A stretch of DNA of 64,000 bases from contig JABRWF010000005.1 of assembly GCA_018343915.1 (NCBI GenBank), positions 3,259,001 to 3,323,000 of the forward strand, in the 5' to 3' direction. A program made the position numbers and the translations under genes. The DNA is from Agroathelia rolfsii (taxonomy: Eukaryota; Basidiomycota; Agaricomycetes; Amylocorticiales; Amylocorticiaceae). Shown here piece after piece: positions 1-12,037 of this stretch (position 1 is the stretch's first letter; every line of letters starts with the position of its first letter). The notes below the pieces were generated by a model. It was not told the origin of the DNA. It did not search any database and worked only from the letters and a program-made list of their open reading frames with translations.

Positions 1-517
1 ATATCGTGGCTGCCTGCAACAGCCGTCAACGATTGCGTTATGGACGTGTTGTTCGCTCAAGAACGACCACCGCTCGTGCTGAATGTCGTTCATCCGAAGC
101 CTGTGGGGTGGACTACGGTTATGTCTAGTATCCGCGATGCTTTGATGAACACAGAATGTACTAAGAACCAGGCGAATCTTGACATTGTTCCATTCTCGGA
201 ATGGTTCGGCAAGCTGGAGGTGTCTGCAGAGCAGGCAAATAGTGATACACTCAGAGACATTGTAAGCTCTTTTTTTATTTATTTCTATACTCAGGAACGG
301 TTTCTGAATTACTTCTCAGCCCGCTATCAAAATCATCAACTTCTTCCGCTCATTTGTTGAGCATGAACAAGATACAGATGCTGAAAGTTCCGGTGTATCG
401 TTTTCGACAACGAAAATGCATAAAATAAGCCAAAGTTTCAATCAGCTCTCGCAACTTGGTCAGGACGATGGTTTGGCTTGGGTGAATTACTGGAAATCAA
501 AGGGCTTGTTTGCGTGA
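1..517 (+). CDS. NRPS-like adenylating reductase, 3' end only (partial)
   Basis: Only the C-terminal end of the thioester-reductase domain is inside the window; the gene runs off the left edge. Exons are 1-261 and 320-517, with a phase-0 intron from gtaagc to ctcag. The visible part begins SWLPATAVNDCV and ends WVNYWKSKGLFA before a TGA. It aligns along its whole length with the end of the complete reductase at 8041-12037 (SWLPVTAVSDAI... IRYWKRKGMLG), and the last intron sits at the same position and phase in both genes. The family activates a carboxylic acid as an adenylate, loads it on a carrier-protein thiol and reduces it with NAD(P)H to an aldehyde or alcohol. That function is inferred from the paralogue because no catalytic motif is visible here. 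Confidence 0.8.
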
Positions 518-901
518 TCATGTTTGCACTGGTACAGCACGAGAATATATTAATGGACGCGGCATAGATTGGAAATGGATTGTGTATTTTAGTAGTCATT
601 TTTGGAATAATATAGATTGGTTCGATAACTTCAAGGCTGTTAAAGACTTGCAACTCAAAAACGGGCGGGGTGGGATGATTTACATGATGATCTCATTGCG
701 TTGGTAGTGATGGTACAATGACGAAAATGATTATATGATTAACATGCGTAGATCTGAAACAATGAAGCCTGTTGTGCATTCTATTAATCCATCATAGCAT
801 CATGTAAGTTCATTTGACTGCTTTTACGCCATATGCGCATGTTTACTAGCCTGCAAGAGTCGGGAATCAGTGGATAAGACGCATACATTGGATATGATAT
901 T
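518..901. other. Intergenic gap between convergent genes
   Basis: This AT-rich stretch lies between the stop codons of the partial reductase (plus) and snurportin (minus). I see no coding structure; it should contain both 3' UTRs. Confidence 0.6.
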
Positions 902-2425
902 CTACCTCTCGAATTGATCCAATGAACCCAATGTGGTGAGAATCTGGCCGTTCCCTTGTTGAGTTTCCTCAGTATCGGAACTAGTGTAGCCTGTTATCGG
1001 AATCCAGTTACTCAGAGGACTTGTTCCAGATTCGTAGCTCGCCTGAGCAACGTAGAGAAGCAATCCATCCGAGCCGATACAGAAGTTTGTGTTTCTCAAA
1101 GTTGGAGGTAAAAACTCCAAAGGCGCTTGAGCGTTAGAACCAGCGATATCAACATCCATATCAGGTGGGGTGAATACAAAGTTGGCCAAGGCGCCATTTT
1201 CACCAGCTGACGAAGGTACATCAACGCTAATGCTTCTAGGACGTCGGGCGAGCGGTATGATTGTCGACGCGAGGGATGAATATGATGTATCTGTGTGATA
1301 TGGTACTGCCAGAAATGTATTTGGATACGGAAACTGGTATCGGTCTCGAGGATTATCGGGCTTCAAAGCTGGTAGATCAGTCTTGCTTGTTTTGACTCCC
1401 GTAGCTGGTTTAATGTTTGACACAGTTGCAGACACCGATGGCGGTGGAGAAGGGGGAAGCTCTCCTAGGCGAGTGTCTCGCCACCAGAATCTGAATGCTG
1501 TCTCGCAGTCGCCCACGTCCTGGCCTTTCCACTGTAAAACGTCGAGAACATGTAGAATACCATTGTCACGCCAGTTGTGGTCCAAAATGCAATCCAGAAT
1601 GGTGAGAGGGGGTAGCTGAGACGGAAATCGAGCGATGAGGGATTTCCCTTGTAGTCTAGAGCGAAGAGTTGTATTTGGAACTGAGATATTATAATGACTT
1701 AGCCGGATAAAAGTGACCATTTATCCTGATAAGACTCACCAACACCACCTAGACCTGAAGACTGATGAGTGACAACTAGACAACGCTTCCCCACGGGTAC
1801 AGGTGCAACAGCAACCCAACCTGTTTCCAAGTCGGTCGGGAGTCCATCCGAATCGTGCATGTCCAAAGAATCTGTATCTTTCATCTCCAGAAGCTCGGCA
1901 TACATAATCTTGTCAGCCCATTTGTTACGTTTCTGCTTCTTGCGTTTTTTCTGGCGCTTCTTGGACGGCGTTGCATGGCTTTGTGTCCCTGGCACCTTAG
2001 CATGTCCATGATTGCTGTCCTGTGGCACTGGTGTGCCATGTGGGATTCGGGACGCAAATTGAGCTACGCCCTGCATGCCTGGATTATTATGATGGACAGC
2101 ATCTTCATGAATTTCATCTTCATCGTCGTCTTCATCTTCAGAATCGGCAAGGGTGAGGTTGGCAAAGCCATCCAATTGACGAGCAGCGTCGACCTTCTGG
2201 GCACGCCTCTGGTAGAGAAGGCATTTATCAGCGAATGATCAGAACGAGCCATCGGTCTCCATACACGTTTTTGCTCCTCGAGGGCCTACTGGCGAATCGA
2301 TTGTCAGCACAGGTTGCAGATTATCAGCGATGTAGACACACTCTTTGTCGTCTCTGTTCTTGAGATAGCCTGGTGTTGGAAGACGCAGATGGATTCTTGA
2401 ACGACGCCTTGCGATCTGCAAACAT
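902..2425 (-). CDS. Snurportin-1 homologue (m3G-cap snRNP import adaptor)
   Basis: Snurportin binds the trimethylguanosine cap of spliceosomal U snRNAs and bridges the snRNP to importin-beta for nuclear import. I read four exons: 2425-2342, 2285-2265, 2208-1740 and 1680-902, giving about 450 aa. The short first exons encode an importin-beta-binding-like basic N-terminus (RLSQEQRRQR joined to ALEEQKR and RRAQKVDAARQLDGF). An acidic and then a Lys/Arg-rich linker follow. The cap-binding fold is recognisable from WADKIMYAELLEM, GWVAVAPVPVGKRCLVV, LTILDCILD, YHVLDV-like ILHVLDVLQWKGQ and CETAFRFWWRDT. The 21-nt second exon is supported because only this splicing gives a continuous importin-binding helix. 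The gene is head-to-head with DCP1, with 222 bp between the ATGs. The C-terminal about 190 residues, after the cap-binding core, are less conserved and Ser/Pro-rich in places. Confidence 0.9.
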
Positions 2426-2647
2426 GGCAATTACAAGCCTTTGAAGATAGATCTAGGATAATAAAATCCAGAACTATTTCCTGAAATGTGTGCAGGAGAG
2501 GGCGATAGGCGTCGTCAGCCAGCTTGAGTGAGGCTGGTATGGGTCACGGGCACAAGGCCTGGCTGTCTTCAGGGAATGACTCCGGGCCACCCTCCGTCGT
2601 TCTCATCCTCCCACTCTCATCATCATCCTGCCCGCTCATCACTCACA
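2426..2647. promoter_or_regulatory. Compact bidirectional promoter region (snurportin / DCP1)
   Basis: Only 222 bp separate the start codons of two divergently transcribed genes, so both promoters and 5' UTRs must lie here. A CT-rich stretch precedes the DCP1 ATG. I can assign no specific transcription-factor site. Confidence 0.5.
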
Positions 2648-5488
2648 ATGGGCCCTCCACGTCGTGGCCAGCAATCTACGCAGATACAACACAGTCCTAA
2701 GGTCTCTATGTCTGCACACCATCCTTCACAGGCCTACAATGTCACTCCTAGTGCATCAATATCTGCAGCCTCGCCTGCTCCTGGCCTGGGCATGTCACCC
2801 GCTATGCGCTATGAACACAATCTCAAAGTCTTGAGGCGGAGGGATCCGTCTATCACCCGCATATTCGACCAGTGGTCTCATGTCACCGTCTACATCTGGA
2901 ACGCCAGCACCGAATCCTGGGCCAACGAGAAGCCTGAAGGGCCCATGTTCCTCTTTGAGCGTTCAGAGTACCCTCCCTATGGCTTCTACATCCTGAATCG
3001 CATGGGTATGGAGGACTATATCGTCAGGATGCATCCTGAGGATGAAAGCGCTGTGCAGGAGGGCAAATACATCCTATACATGACCTTTCCGGAGTTCTCG
3101 GAGAAGAGGGACAAAGTAATGCTTGAAGACAAGTTTGACCCTCGTATGGGGTGGAACGCGCCATTCCGTATCCCAGGGAAGGGTGCGGAGGGAGAGGATG
3201 AGCGTGGCAAGGCTCATCGGATCATGCTTTGGGTCTACAATGTCGAAGATCAAAGAGAGCCTCTAACAGACGTACTCTTCAGGTATCGGATACTGGTCGA
3301 TCACCCAAGTGTATGTTCACTAATTGCTCCTATAGATTGAGAGAATATGTGCGACGCAACCAACCTTACCCCTCTCAATTTCAATTTGGGCCCGAACGCC
3401 TTGGTTTACCTCTTACTACCCCAATGCCATCTCCCATGGTCAGCCGCGCCCAAGCTCAAACGCATGTTGCAAAAGCTAGATCTCGAGGCCTGTTTCATTT
3501 CCTTTCTTCTTTTTTCAGTGTTCCAACCTAATTTACAGGCATATCCAATGCTTCTCATCCTATCAACGGCACGGACCCTCCTGCAAACTCTGTATCTTCA
3601 AACGGAATCCCGATCGATCCTGCCTCGCAGAGTGTCACTGCTTCTACAAAAATCAACCTTCATTCTCTTTTTGCTACTGCACCTTCTGCTTCTGCTTCTG
3701 CTTCTGCTTCTCCCTCTGCAACCACATCTACACCCACGTCCGCGTCATCCAATAGCAACGGGCAGAAATTATTGGCTTCTATCTTTGCTTCTGCCACAGC
3801 TAGTTCTATTGCTCCAGACCATGCATCACAGCCCACTGTCGATTCGTATCTCACATCTTCCTCCATTGCGCCTGTCCTTCCTACTTCAAACACAGCCCTG
3901 GGCACACTTTTCGCCTCTGCTATGACTCCCGGCGCACAGCCCATCTCTTCACAGCCAACGGCAGGACCAACTCCGCAGACGCATAGCTCTCAGATGACAT
4001 TAGATGCTCTCTTTGCGTCAGCATCTACAACCCCTATGTTCAATAACCTTCCTACATCGCAGCAGCAAGAACCTCCTCAGCGCGCTCAAACCCCACGACG
4101 AAGCGCCCATGAGATGAATACGACCTTCAAATTCCCCTCTCCCGAACAACGGCGCACGGTATCTCACCCTGCCCAGGCCACACTTTACGCGACACATGCT
4201 ATCGCAACAAATCCTCTAGCTAAACCTCCCACGCCGCTGAGCCGACCAGTGACTGCTGCACCTACAATCGCCCCGAATTCTACTGCTATCAATGGCCGAC
4301 CACGACATACCAACATGCCATCTCAAGAGGATGCAGATCAACCAGTGTTTGGCGCATCAGTAGGGCCCTCGCGTGTGCCCTCCGTCCAGCCGGCGCCTAA
4401 CCCCTCCCAACAGCAACAAGTGCTCAGCACTGGTCTGCTGGCCACGCTGATGGCAGGAGGCGCGACTACGCCTTATGCAGCTACGCCTCCCCCTATTCAC
4501 AATGGCGCTGTTCCCCAGGGAAGGCAAGCGGCTTATGCGGGACAATATAACGGAACTCACAGCAGCACGGGCAGTGTGGCGATGCACGACACCGTCCCCA
4601 ATACTAGCAACGGGCTTGTTGCCGACCTGATGAATAATCGCGCCAATGGTGCCTCTGCCGTTCCGGGTTCAGCGAGAAGCAGTAGCACGCCGCGCCCTGC
4701 AGCTGCAACAACGATGTTCAGCTCGGCGTCTGCGTGGGATCAAACCGACAACGCGATCAACGGGCACGGTGCCGACAGTGATATTGTCGAACTGGACTTT
4801 TCAGACACGAGTGCGCTGAGCGATATGAACAAGTTCAAGGCATTGGTAGCTGCCCATAGTACTTCTGCTTCTGCTTCTCCGCAGTCTACGACAAAGACGA
4901 TGGCGACTGGTACGGCGCACGCGAACGGAAAACAGTCAGTCAAAGGTGCAGCGCTGCAGGATGTGACGTCCACGCCTTCTTCCCAGTTGCTTGACGTGAG
5001 TGCGATAGTGGCGGAAGATGCCACCGAGAAGAAAAAGAAGAGCAAACGTGAGAAGGAGCGGGAGAGACGTGAGAGGAGGAAGGTGGAGAGGGCGAACGAG
5101 GTTGCTGCCACTGCGACTACACCCAGCTCTGTATCTGCGGCCGGTATGGAACCGTCCTCGTCCTCGGATGCCGTCGTGTACATGACCAAAGATAAGCCAA
5201 GCTCTGGGGAACCAGGTCAAGACTACGACGACGAACCGTTGGATCGGCCCTCGACTAAGGTCGCGCTCCTGCGCGCAGTAGCGCGTGCTCCGCAGGCTGG
5301 GATGCACCTCAAGGGATTGGGGAGGAATGACTTTGTTAAGGAGGTATTAACCCTCATTCACGTGAGTTGATCAACTTCGCTTCTCTCAGTTGTTGACGCT
5401 GATATCCTGCTCTCATTTTCTTGATTCAAAGACTGACAAAGCCTTCGTGGACGACCTGTGGCAAGAGTACATGTCCATGCTGGAGTGA
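2648..5488 (+). CDS. DCP1: mRNA-decapping enzyme subunit DCP1-like
   Basis: DCP1 is the EVH1-type activator of the decapping enzyme DCP2 in cytoplasmic P-bodies. Exons are 2648-3282, 3336-3403, 3539-5361 and 5432-5488, giving about 860 aa. The third junction (intron 3404-3538, 135 nt) is the least certain; it was chosen because it alone restores the frame. The EVH1 domain spans about residues 55-225 (NLKVLRRRDPSITRIFDQW, YGFYILNRMG, LREYVRRNQPYP). A long Ser/Ala/Thr-rich linker follows, carrying four similar short motifs (SLFATA, SIFASA, TLFASA, ALFASA). There is then a Lys/Glu-rich helix (KKKKSKREKERERRERR). The C-terminus (NDFVKEVLTLIHTDKAFV) matches the DCP1 trimerisation helix, which yeast Dcp1 lacks but metazoan and many filamentous-fungal proteins have. 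A (TCTGCT)n run at about 3684-3711 encodes Ser-Ala repeats. The start was taken at 2648, after a CT-rich leader. Confidence 0.9.
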
Positions 5489-5808
5489 GCATCATCAAGA
5501 CATTCATTATCCCGTCTGGCGCTATTCAGCGCCTTGTAACACATATTTCTCCCTGAGATGACTGATTTAATCACTCATGCTATTCTCTCTTTTAACCCTA
5601 TCTTGCCGTTACCGTTGTTGTTTGTTTGATTTTGTAGCCACTATATAATGTAGCATGTCTATTAGCCACGAATGTACGATTTATATGCTATATTATGTGC
5701 GCCACTGGTGATGACCGGCCGCACAAGGTCATGACAGGAATAAAAGGACGTCGCCAACACCAGGTGCAAAGGCATTTCGCATCATATGCATAGTTATGCA
5801 ATAATGCC
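5489..5808. other. Intergenic gap between convergent genes
   Basis: This AT-rich stretch between the DCP1 stop and the stop of the following minus-strand gene should hold both 3' UTRs. I see no coding signal. Confidence 0.6.
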
Positions 5809-6674
5809 CTATGCAGCCGCAGTAGCCGCACCGCTCTCTGCTGCCCTCTTCTCCTGTGCCGCCTTCTTCGCCGCCTTGACCCTCGCCCGCAAATCCTGCA
5901 CATCCCTCAAGAACGCAACAGCGCGTGAAACCTTCTCCCGCCTTGCCCTCAATCTCCTCTTGTTCAAATGACCCCAGTCCATGCCCACACCAACCTCAGT
6001 ACCGAACACTCTCTTGCCCACACGAGCGCGACGCACGCGGTGTTCCTTAGGCACAAGACGCCATACCCATTGCGTCTTGCGCGCCGCGACGGAAGAAAGT
6101 TGTTGTGATGTCGCCTTGATGGGGTTCACGGACACTTTGTGCACATGGATTTTTTCGACTTTGCGTCTGCTGATTAGGTCAGGGAGGACGACGTGTTTGA
6201 GGTATCTGTTTAATTAAGCAGTAGAAGGAAAAGAAAGTTTAGCAAAGTATAAACATGAGGGAAGACAATGAGAGTACAAACGCACGTCATAGAGGGTACA
6301 ACTGAGTTCACGGGCGAAGGCAATCCAGCGGGGCCACGGTGCCGTATGAGTTTCTCGCCGACTACAGGCTTGGGTGCCTTGGTGTGTATGACAACAGGTG
6401 CGTCAGGCTTTCCCTTGCGCACATTAGAAGAACGGATCTTGGCCTCGAGCTTTGTCTTCGTCTTGGCCTTCAGCGTCGGTACAGGCGGCAGCAGGTGCTG
6501 GAAGAGCTCGTGTGTCGACCATTGCGGGCGCTGGCGGAGCGTAGTGAGCACCAAATGGCGGGCGGCGGGCGTGCAGACGGGTGCACGGCCTGGGAAGGTT
6601 TTTGCTGCCGCTGCTGTTTTGAAAGAGTGTTCGATGGCCCGTACGGCTCGGTTTGTCTGTGCTGCAGCAGACAT
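5809..6674 (-). CDS. Unrecognised basic protein, 261 aa, possibly organellar
   Basis: There are two exons, 6674-6286 and 6205-5809, joined by an 80-nt intron (donor gtgcgt, acceptor aaacag) in phase 2; the sum is exactly 262 codons with the stop. I do not recognise the family. The protein is rich in Arg, Lys and Ala. The N-terminus (MSAAAQTNRAVRAIEHSF) lacks acidic residues for its first 14 positions and could be a mitochondrial presequence. The middle has RHRGPAGLPSPVNSVVPSM and YLKHVVLPDLISRRKVEKI. The end is an Ala/Lys/Arg helix (RVKAAKKAAQEKRAAE). High basicity, modest size and the tail are compatible with a mitochondrial ribosomal protein, but that is an inference from composition only. 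The gene converges with DCP1 and diverges from the reductase at 8041. Confidence 0.7.
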
Positions 6675-8040
6675 GGTGCACTGGCAGGACTTGACTTTGC
6701 TACTGCAATTAATTAAGTTGCTCAAGCAGGCAAGCTCGGTGGCACCCCGGTGGCGTGAAATACCACGTGACCAGAAGCGTATACAATATCATTTTTCTGC
6801 ACCTTTTTTTTTTTTTGTATGAACAAATTCATGTTGTGATTTCAACTGCAACTTATAGACAGGATCCTATGAGCTATGGCGCATGGAACACAGTAAAAAA
6901 TGTCTGGGATTTCGAACTTTCATGGAACTATTCTAATATTACAATCTACAAGTGGAATGTCCACCGGCACTTAACCGCGAGAGACGTCAAATCCATGGTT
7001 GGTTTTCGAGAATAAATATATAGAGCTCAGATAGCAGGTACTGAGCATGTGTTCCTTTCGATCTCGTCGATAGACCCTGAGCAAACTTAACACAACCTTG
7101 GGCAGCTTGATCGTATTACCTACAATCACGGTCTCAATGATCCGCATTGGCATTCTTCGATGTACAATGACTTCGAGATCCAGAACAATCGAAGGTTTTA
7201 GTGACGGCACGGACGTTGCACTTGATTAGCCCCTTCCTTATCTATCTTGAATGATCGTCATATTTCGATAGTCTGTATTTTTTTTCGTGTTGAGGATTGC
7301 TACTTATAGCTGTGTAAATCGTCTGAAGCTTATGGAAAGGCCACTCGGCTTTATCCTGTGATGAATCTGAGTCTGATTATATTCAAAGCTTGTGATAGAA
7401 CAGGATTCTATGAAAAGTCACCCATTAACCGAAATTTAGAGATCTGTTTATAAAATCGAGTCGCCACCTTCATCTGGGAAGCCTGAAGGGAGGAGGTCGT
7501 CGTTCACACACTTTCATGACGTAGGTATTGACACAAGAGAGCAGCGGCGTTTTATGACGCTAACATGCATATGATGCATGATGCATGAACGCACGCTAAG
7601 CCTTCATCGAGCAAAAGGCTCAGCCACAGTGGCATTGGCATTGGTAAGATTTGACCGTAGACCGTAATTTACCGGGATTTTCGCTTATGAGCTTCAATTT
7701 GAACCTGAAATGCCATGCTGAATGTCCGAGTCTTCTGTGCCATCATCGCCATGCCATAAGAAAGCTCATGTCGATCGTTTAGTTCTGCCGCTCATCAATA
7801 TTTATTTCGAAGCAGCGCTATGGTTCTCTCTTCATTGGAGCTTCTTCGGCAGGAGTCTTTCGCTACCGCTCCCAGCCGTAGTCGCAACAGGCTCTCTGCC
7901 ATCATCGGCTCAAATTCATCATCGTGATTGGCAGCGTGCCTCCGGCTTGCGGAGAACACTCCCCATTAGCTACTGCGAGTTATAAACCAGCCTGCTAGTG
8001 CTTTAGTATTCAGGCAACTCCTCCCAGCAGTGCTCGGACC
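6675..8040. promoter_or_regulatory. Divergent intergenic region upstream of the reductase
   Basis: About 1.37 kb lie between a minus-strand start (6674) and a plus-strand start (8041), so both promoters lie here. There is a T-rich tract at about 6796-6820 and AT-rich sequence throughout. Short open frames inside have no start, splice or family support, so I call none. Confidence 0.45.
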
Positions 8041-11000
8041 ATGTCCTCTCCGACTTTGGCGAAGCATCATGACGCTTTCCTACATGAACTTCTTGATTAT
8101 AGGATGCTCCAATGCCCTAATGACCCATATCTCATATTTTCCCTCCCCGAGGCCGAAAGACCAGCTGAGCTAACGTTCTTGGAGTTCGGGAGGGCTGCTC
8201 ACCGTGTCGCTCACCACATTCGTCCAGACCCATCTGAGGGTAACGACAACCAGTTGGTTGCGATAATTGCCAACATTGATTCGGTCGTATATCATGCTCT
8301 GACAATGGGCACCATGCGTGCTGGTTATACTGTGAGATCTGCCAGCAACACTCCGGCCGCCTTTTCTGCATCTCTGACGAGTCTTTCTAGCCATTTCCCA
8401 TGTCACATAGAAATGCACCCGCAGGCGTCGTCAGCATGCTAACCAAATCAAACTGCCACCGAATCCTAACGACAGCGCCATCCGTAAACGAGTTTACCGA
8501 CTCGCTCATCTCTGTCATCAAGGAGGAAATCCCTAACAATTTCGACCTGAGAATAGATTACATTCCTCCCTTCGGTGCCATATATCCCCGCTTTGGCCAG
8601 GAGACAATTCACGATCCTTTCAAAGCCTATCCTCCTAAAATTCGGTCCGGAGATGATTTCGCTATCTGCTTGCATAGTAGTGGCAGTACCGGCTTCCCAA
8701 AGCCGATTCCCCAAACATTCCATTTCCACCGTCTTGCCGGAAATATGTGTGAGTATCTTTTACCTATAAAGCGTATTGTCGAATCTGATTGATTTCATCG
8801 AAATTGTGGTATTACCAGCCGCAACCTTGGACTACTTGAGAATGAGCCCCCCACTGCGTAAGCTTGGAATCTTCGGCCTGCCGCCATTTCATGCATATGG
8901 TGAATTTCTGAGCTATTCTTGAGATTGTCGGTTAGCTAATCATGTCTTAGGGTTTAATGTTGAAGTGCATTTGGGACTTTATACCGGCTTGAGCGTCTGT
9001 GTGTTCCCTCCAACTATCATTTCGAAGCTACCCAGTTCCGGTGACATCCCTTTGGATTCATATCCATATACACTTCCCATTGTGCCGACCTCGGATAATA
9101 TCTACGAGTACTCGAAAAAGACATCTCCTGAAGCGTTGACCACCGTGCCAACCTTTGTCGACGCATGGGCGACAGAGAATGACGATGAAAAGATAGCATA
9201 TCTCAGGAGTTTGCGTCAGTTGACTTTCGGCGGCGGGCCCCTGACCTTTGAAAAGGGCCAGTTTCTTGTTAGTAAAGGAGTCAAGCTTAGGAGTGCATAT
9301 GGCGGCACGGAGGTGTGTATTTAATCATTTCACCGCCATGAGTTCTTGCACACGGTTACTTATCATCTTCCGTCAGATTGTTCCTCCGTCGTGTATCTAT
9401 GTCCCTGAAGACCCTAACTCCGAGCACTGGAATTATGCTAAATTCTGTCATCGCGTTAATATTGATTGGTCGCTGCAAGGATCTGCCGATGACGAAAATT
9501 CAACTAGCAAGATTTACGAACTACGTGTTCTCGTAAGTATATCCTGCCCGCCACTTTTGTCTCTTACGTGCCTTTCTCACTCGGGAATCTAGCCTTCTGA
9601 CGTTTATGGCATTGCTGTGTCAAATTTCCGCGAAGAAGTCCAAGTTGATGGGAAAACAATAATTAAAGAAGGATATGCTGCATCCGATCTATTTCAGAAG
9701 CATCCCGTCCTTGACTTGTGGAAGATGTATGCTATTGAATTCATTTTCCTCAACATGACCTTTCTCAACTGACGAGCTCCACAGAGTTGGCCGCATTGAT
9801 GACGTCATCATTCTTTCATCGGGTGAAAAGACAGTACCGGCCCCCATTGAGGAAGCCATTGCCGCAGACTCTCTCGTTAAGTCGGCTGTCATGTTCGGAC
9901 GCGAGCGTGATCAGGTTGGTGTGCTGATCGAACCAGCAGTGGAGGTGGACCCAGGAGAGGAGGAACAGTTCATCGATCGTATTTGGCCTACAGTCGAGGC
10001 TGCTACTGCCAATTCTCCCGCATTTAGTCGTATTTTCAAGGAGATGATCCTCTTGATTAAGAAAGACAAGCCAGTGCTGAAGACAGATAAGGGCACTCTG
10101 AAAAAGAAGGCCATGATTGCGCTCTATGAGCAAGAGATCAGCGCGCTGTACGTGTGCATGACATGTTTACTGATCCATACATCTGACTACCTGTTCTCAT
10201 CACTTGATAGTTACGAAGAAGCCGGAAAGAGAGTTAGCACTGTACCACCGCCTAAGAGTTGGTCAAAAGAAGACATTCGAGATTGGTTAGCCATAAGGGC
10301 AGCCGACGTTGTCACAGCAGGTAGAAGTATGAAAGTATTCAAGGTCGACGGTAACTTGTTCGAACAAGGTTTTGACAGGTTGGTAATTCATCATAAGCCG
10401 TGTGTATGTGTGGCTCACACGATATGATTACTATAAAGTTTGAGCGCTACGTTCTTGCGGAACCAGATTGTAGCTGCACTACGAACTTCGGACTTGGCAG
10501 TGGCTGGTGATCGTGACCATGCCTTCAAGGCTGTACCTCAGAATCTTGTGTTTTCTTATCCGACCCTCAACAGTCTCGCGTCTCACATTGCTCGGCTGAC
10601 ATCAATATCTCCCAATGACTCCACTGGTTCCCCCACGTCTTTTGTGGAACAAAGAACTCACAATATTGAGAACCTCATTTCCCGCTTTTCCCATGGTTTG
10701 TCTGGAACACGCCAGACCGGAGAGCTCATCCTTCCTAGCGTTATCTTGCTCACGGGGACGACAGGAAGTTTGGGGTCCTTCCTCTTGGCATCTCTTCTGA
10801 GAGACGAGAGGGTAAGTAGGGTGTATGCTTACAACAGACCCGGGGAAAAGACGTCGAAGGAGAGACAAATCGATGCCTTTGTTGACCGGGACCTTCCTCT
10901 GGGGCTACTCGATAGCGAAAAGCTTGTGTTCTTAGAAGGCATTTCCGCCAATGAGAAGTTGGGATTGGAATCATTACAATATGAGCAAGTATGTACATCC

Positions 11001-12037
11001 CTAATATTTTCCAGAAGAACTTACCAATCATATTCATCGGTGCTCAGCTACTCTCTAGCGTCACTGCAATCATTCACAATGCTTGGCGCTTGGACTTCAA
11101 CCTGTCTGTCGACTCGTTTGAACCCCATATAGCTAGCACTCGCAATCTCATCGACCTGGCGCTATCGTCACCAAACGCAGCATATATCCGATTCATGTTC
11201 ACTTCGTCAATCGGCACCGCCCAGTCATGGCCAAAAGACAATGGCCCATTCCCTGAAGAACTACAGTTGGATGGGCGGTATGCTGTTGGTGGTGGCTATG
11301 GAGAGGGGAAATACGTCTGTGAACGAGTAGGCTGATTATCCCTATTCATAAGTGCGAACTTCGATGTTTGACACTGTTTATAGATCCTTGCCAACAGCGG
11401 GCTTCAGGCGACATCTTTCCGTATAGGACAGATAACGGGGCCAGTGCCGAGTGGCTCCTGGGCCACCAGTGATTGGGTCTCGATCCTTGTTAAGTCTTCT
11501 GTAACGTTGGGCGCGCTTCCAAATGCACATGGAACGGTTTCATGGCTTCCTGTGACAGCCGTTTCGGATGCGATCCTTGATACACTGTTTATATCTGGTT
11601 TCCCGCCGCAATCGCTAAACATCGCTCACCCCCAACCGACTGAATGGACCAAGATTATGACAGCAACACGCGATGCGCTCTTAGAGGCTACTGGTATATC
11701 ATCGCTGTCTATCATACCTTTTGCTGAATGGCTTGAGAAGCTCGAGAGTGCTGCATCAGATGCAAGTGAGAAGTCTATGTCGAAGCTGGTGAGTAACCAT
11801 GATGTATCTGTTTGATTCAAATATCTAACTTGCTATCAGCCTGCACTAAAACTACTTGACTTTTTCCGCTCGTTTTCGGAGGGTCAATCACAAGGAGATT
11901 CCGATGCTGCAGAAACCATGCTTGCCACAGAGAAAATGCGACAACTAAGTAATAGCTTTAGAACGCTGGAACCTCTCAGCAGCGAAGATGTTAGAGCTTG
12001 GATACGCTATTGGAAGAGAAAGGGCATGCTTGGCTGA
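8041..12037 (+). CDS. NRPS-like carboxylic acid reductase (A-T-R, single module)
   Basis: Twelve exons end at 8331, 8748, 8899, 9312, 9532, 9726, 10147, 10378, 10988, 11326, 11788 and 12037; exons 2-12 start at 8391, 8819, 8951, 9377, 9593, 9785, 10211, 10439, 11048, 11384 and 11840. The protein is 1114 aa, normal for the family, and every junction keeps phase. The adenylation domain shows the P-loop (LHSSGSTGFPKP, about 191-202), YGGTE (360-364), VGRIDDVIILSSGEK (from about 461) and the TDKGT..KKKA lysine motif (about 560). The carrier domain has GFDSLS with the phosphopantetheine Ser at 638. The reductase domain has the Rossmann loop TGTTGSLG (about 743-750), TSSIG (about 873) and the catalytic YGEGK (Tyr905, Lys909). 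It should convert an acid to an aldehyde or alcohol; the substrate cannot be told from the sequence. An MFS exporter follows 700 bp downstream on the same strand. A paralogue fragment lies at 1-517. Confidence 0.93.

Noticed and set aside
3347..3944. Leu-rich frames opposite and overlapping DCP1
   Set aside because: They are shadows of the Ser/Ala-coding repeat of DCP1 read in other frames.
7722..7985. 87-codon frame upstream of the reductase
   Set aside because: No family match or intron structure; it lies in the promoter region of the reductase.
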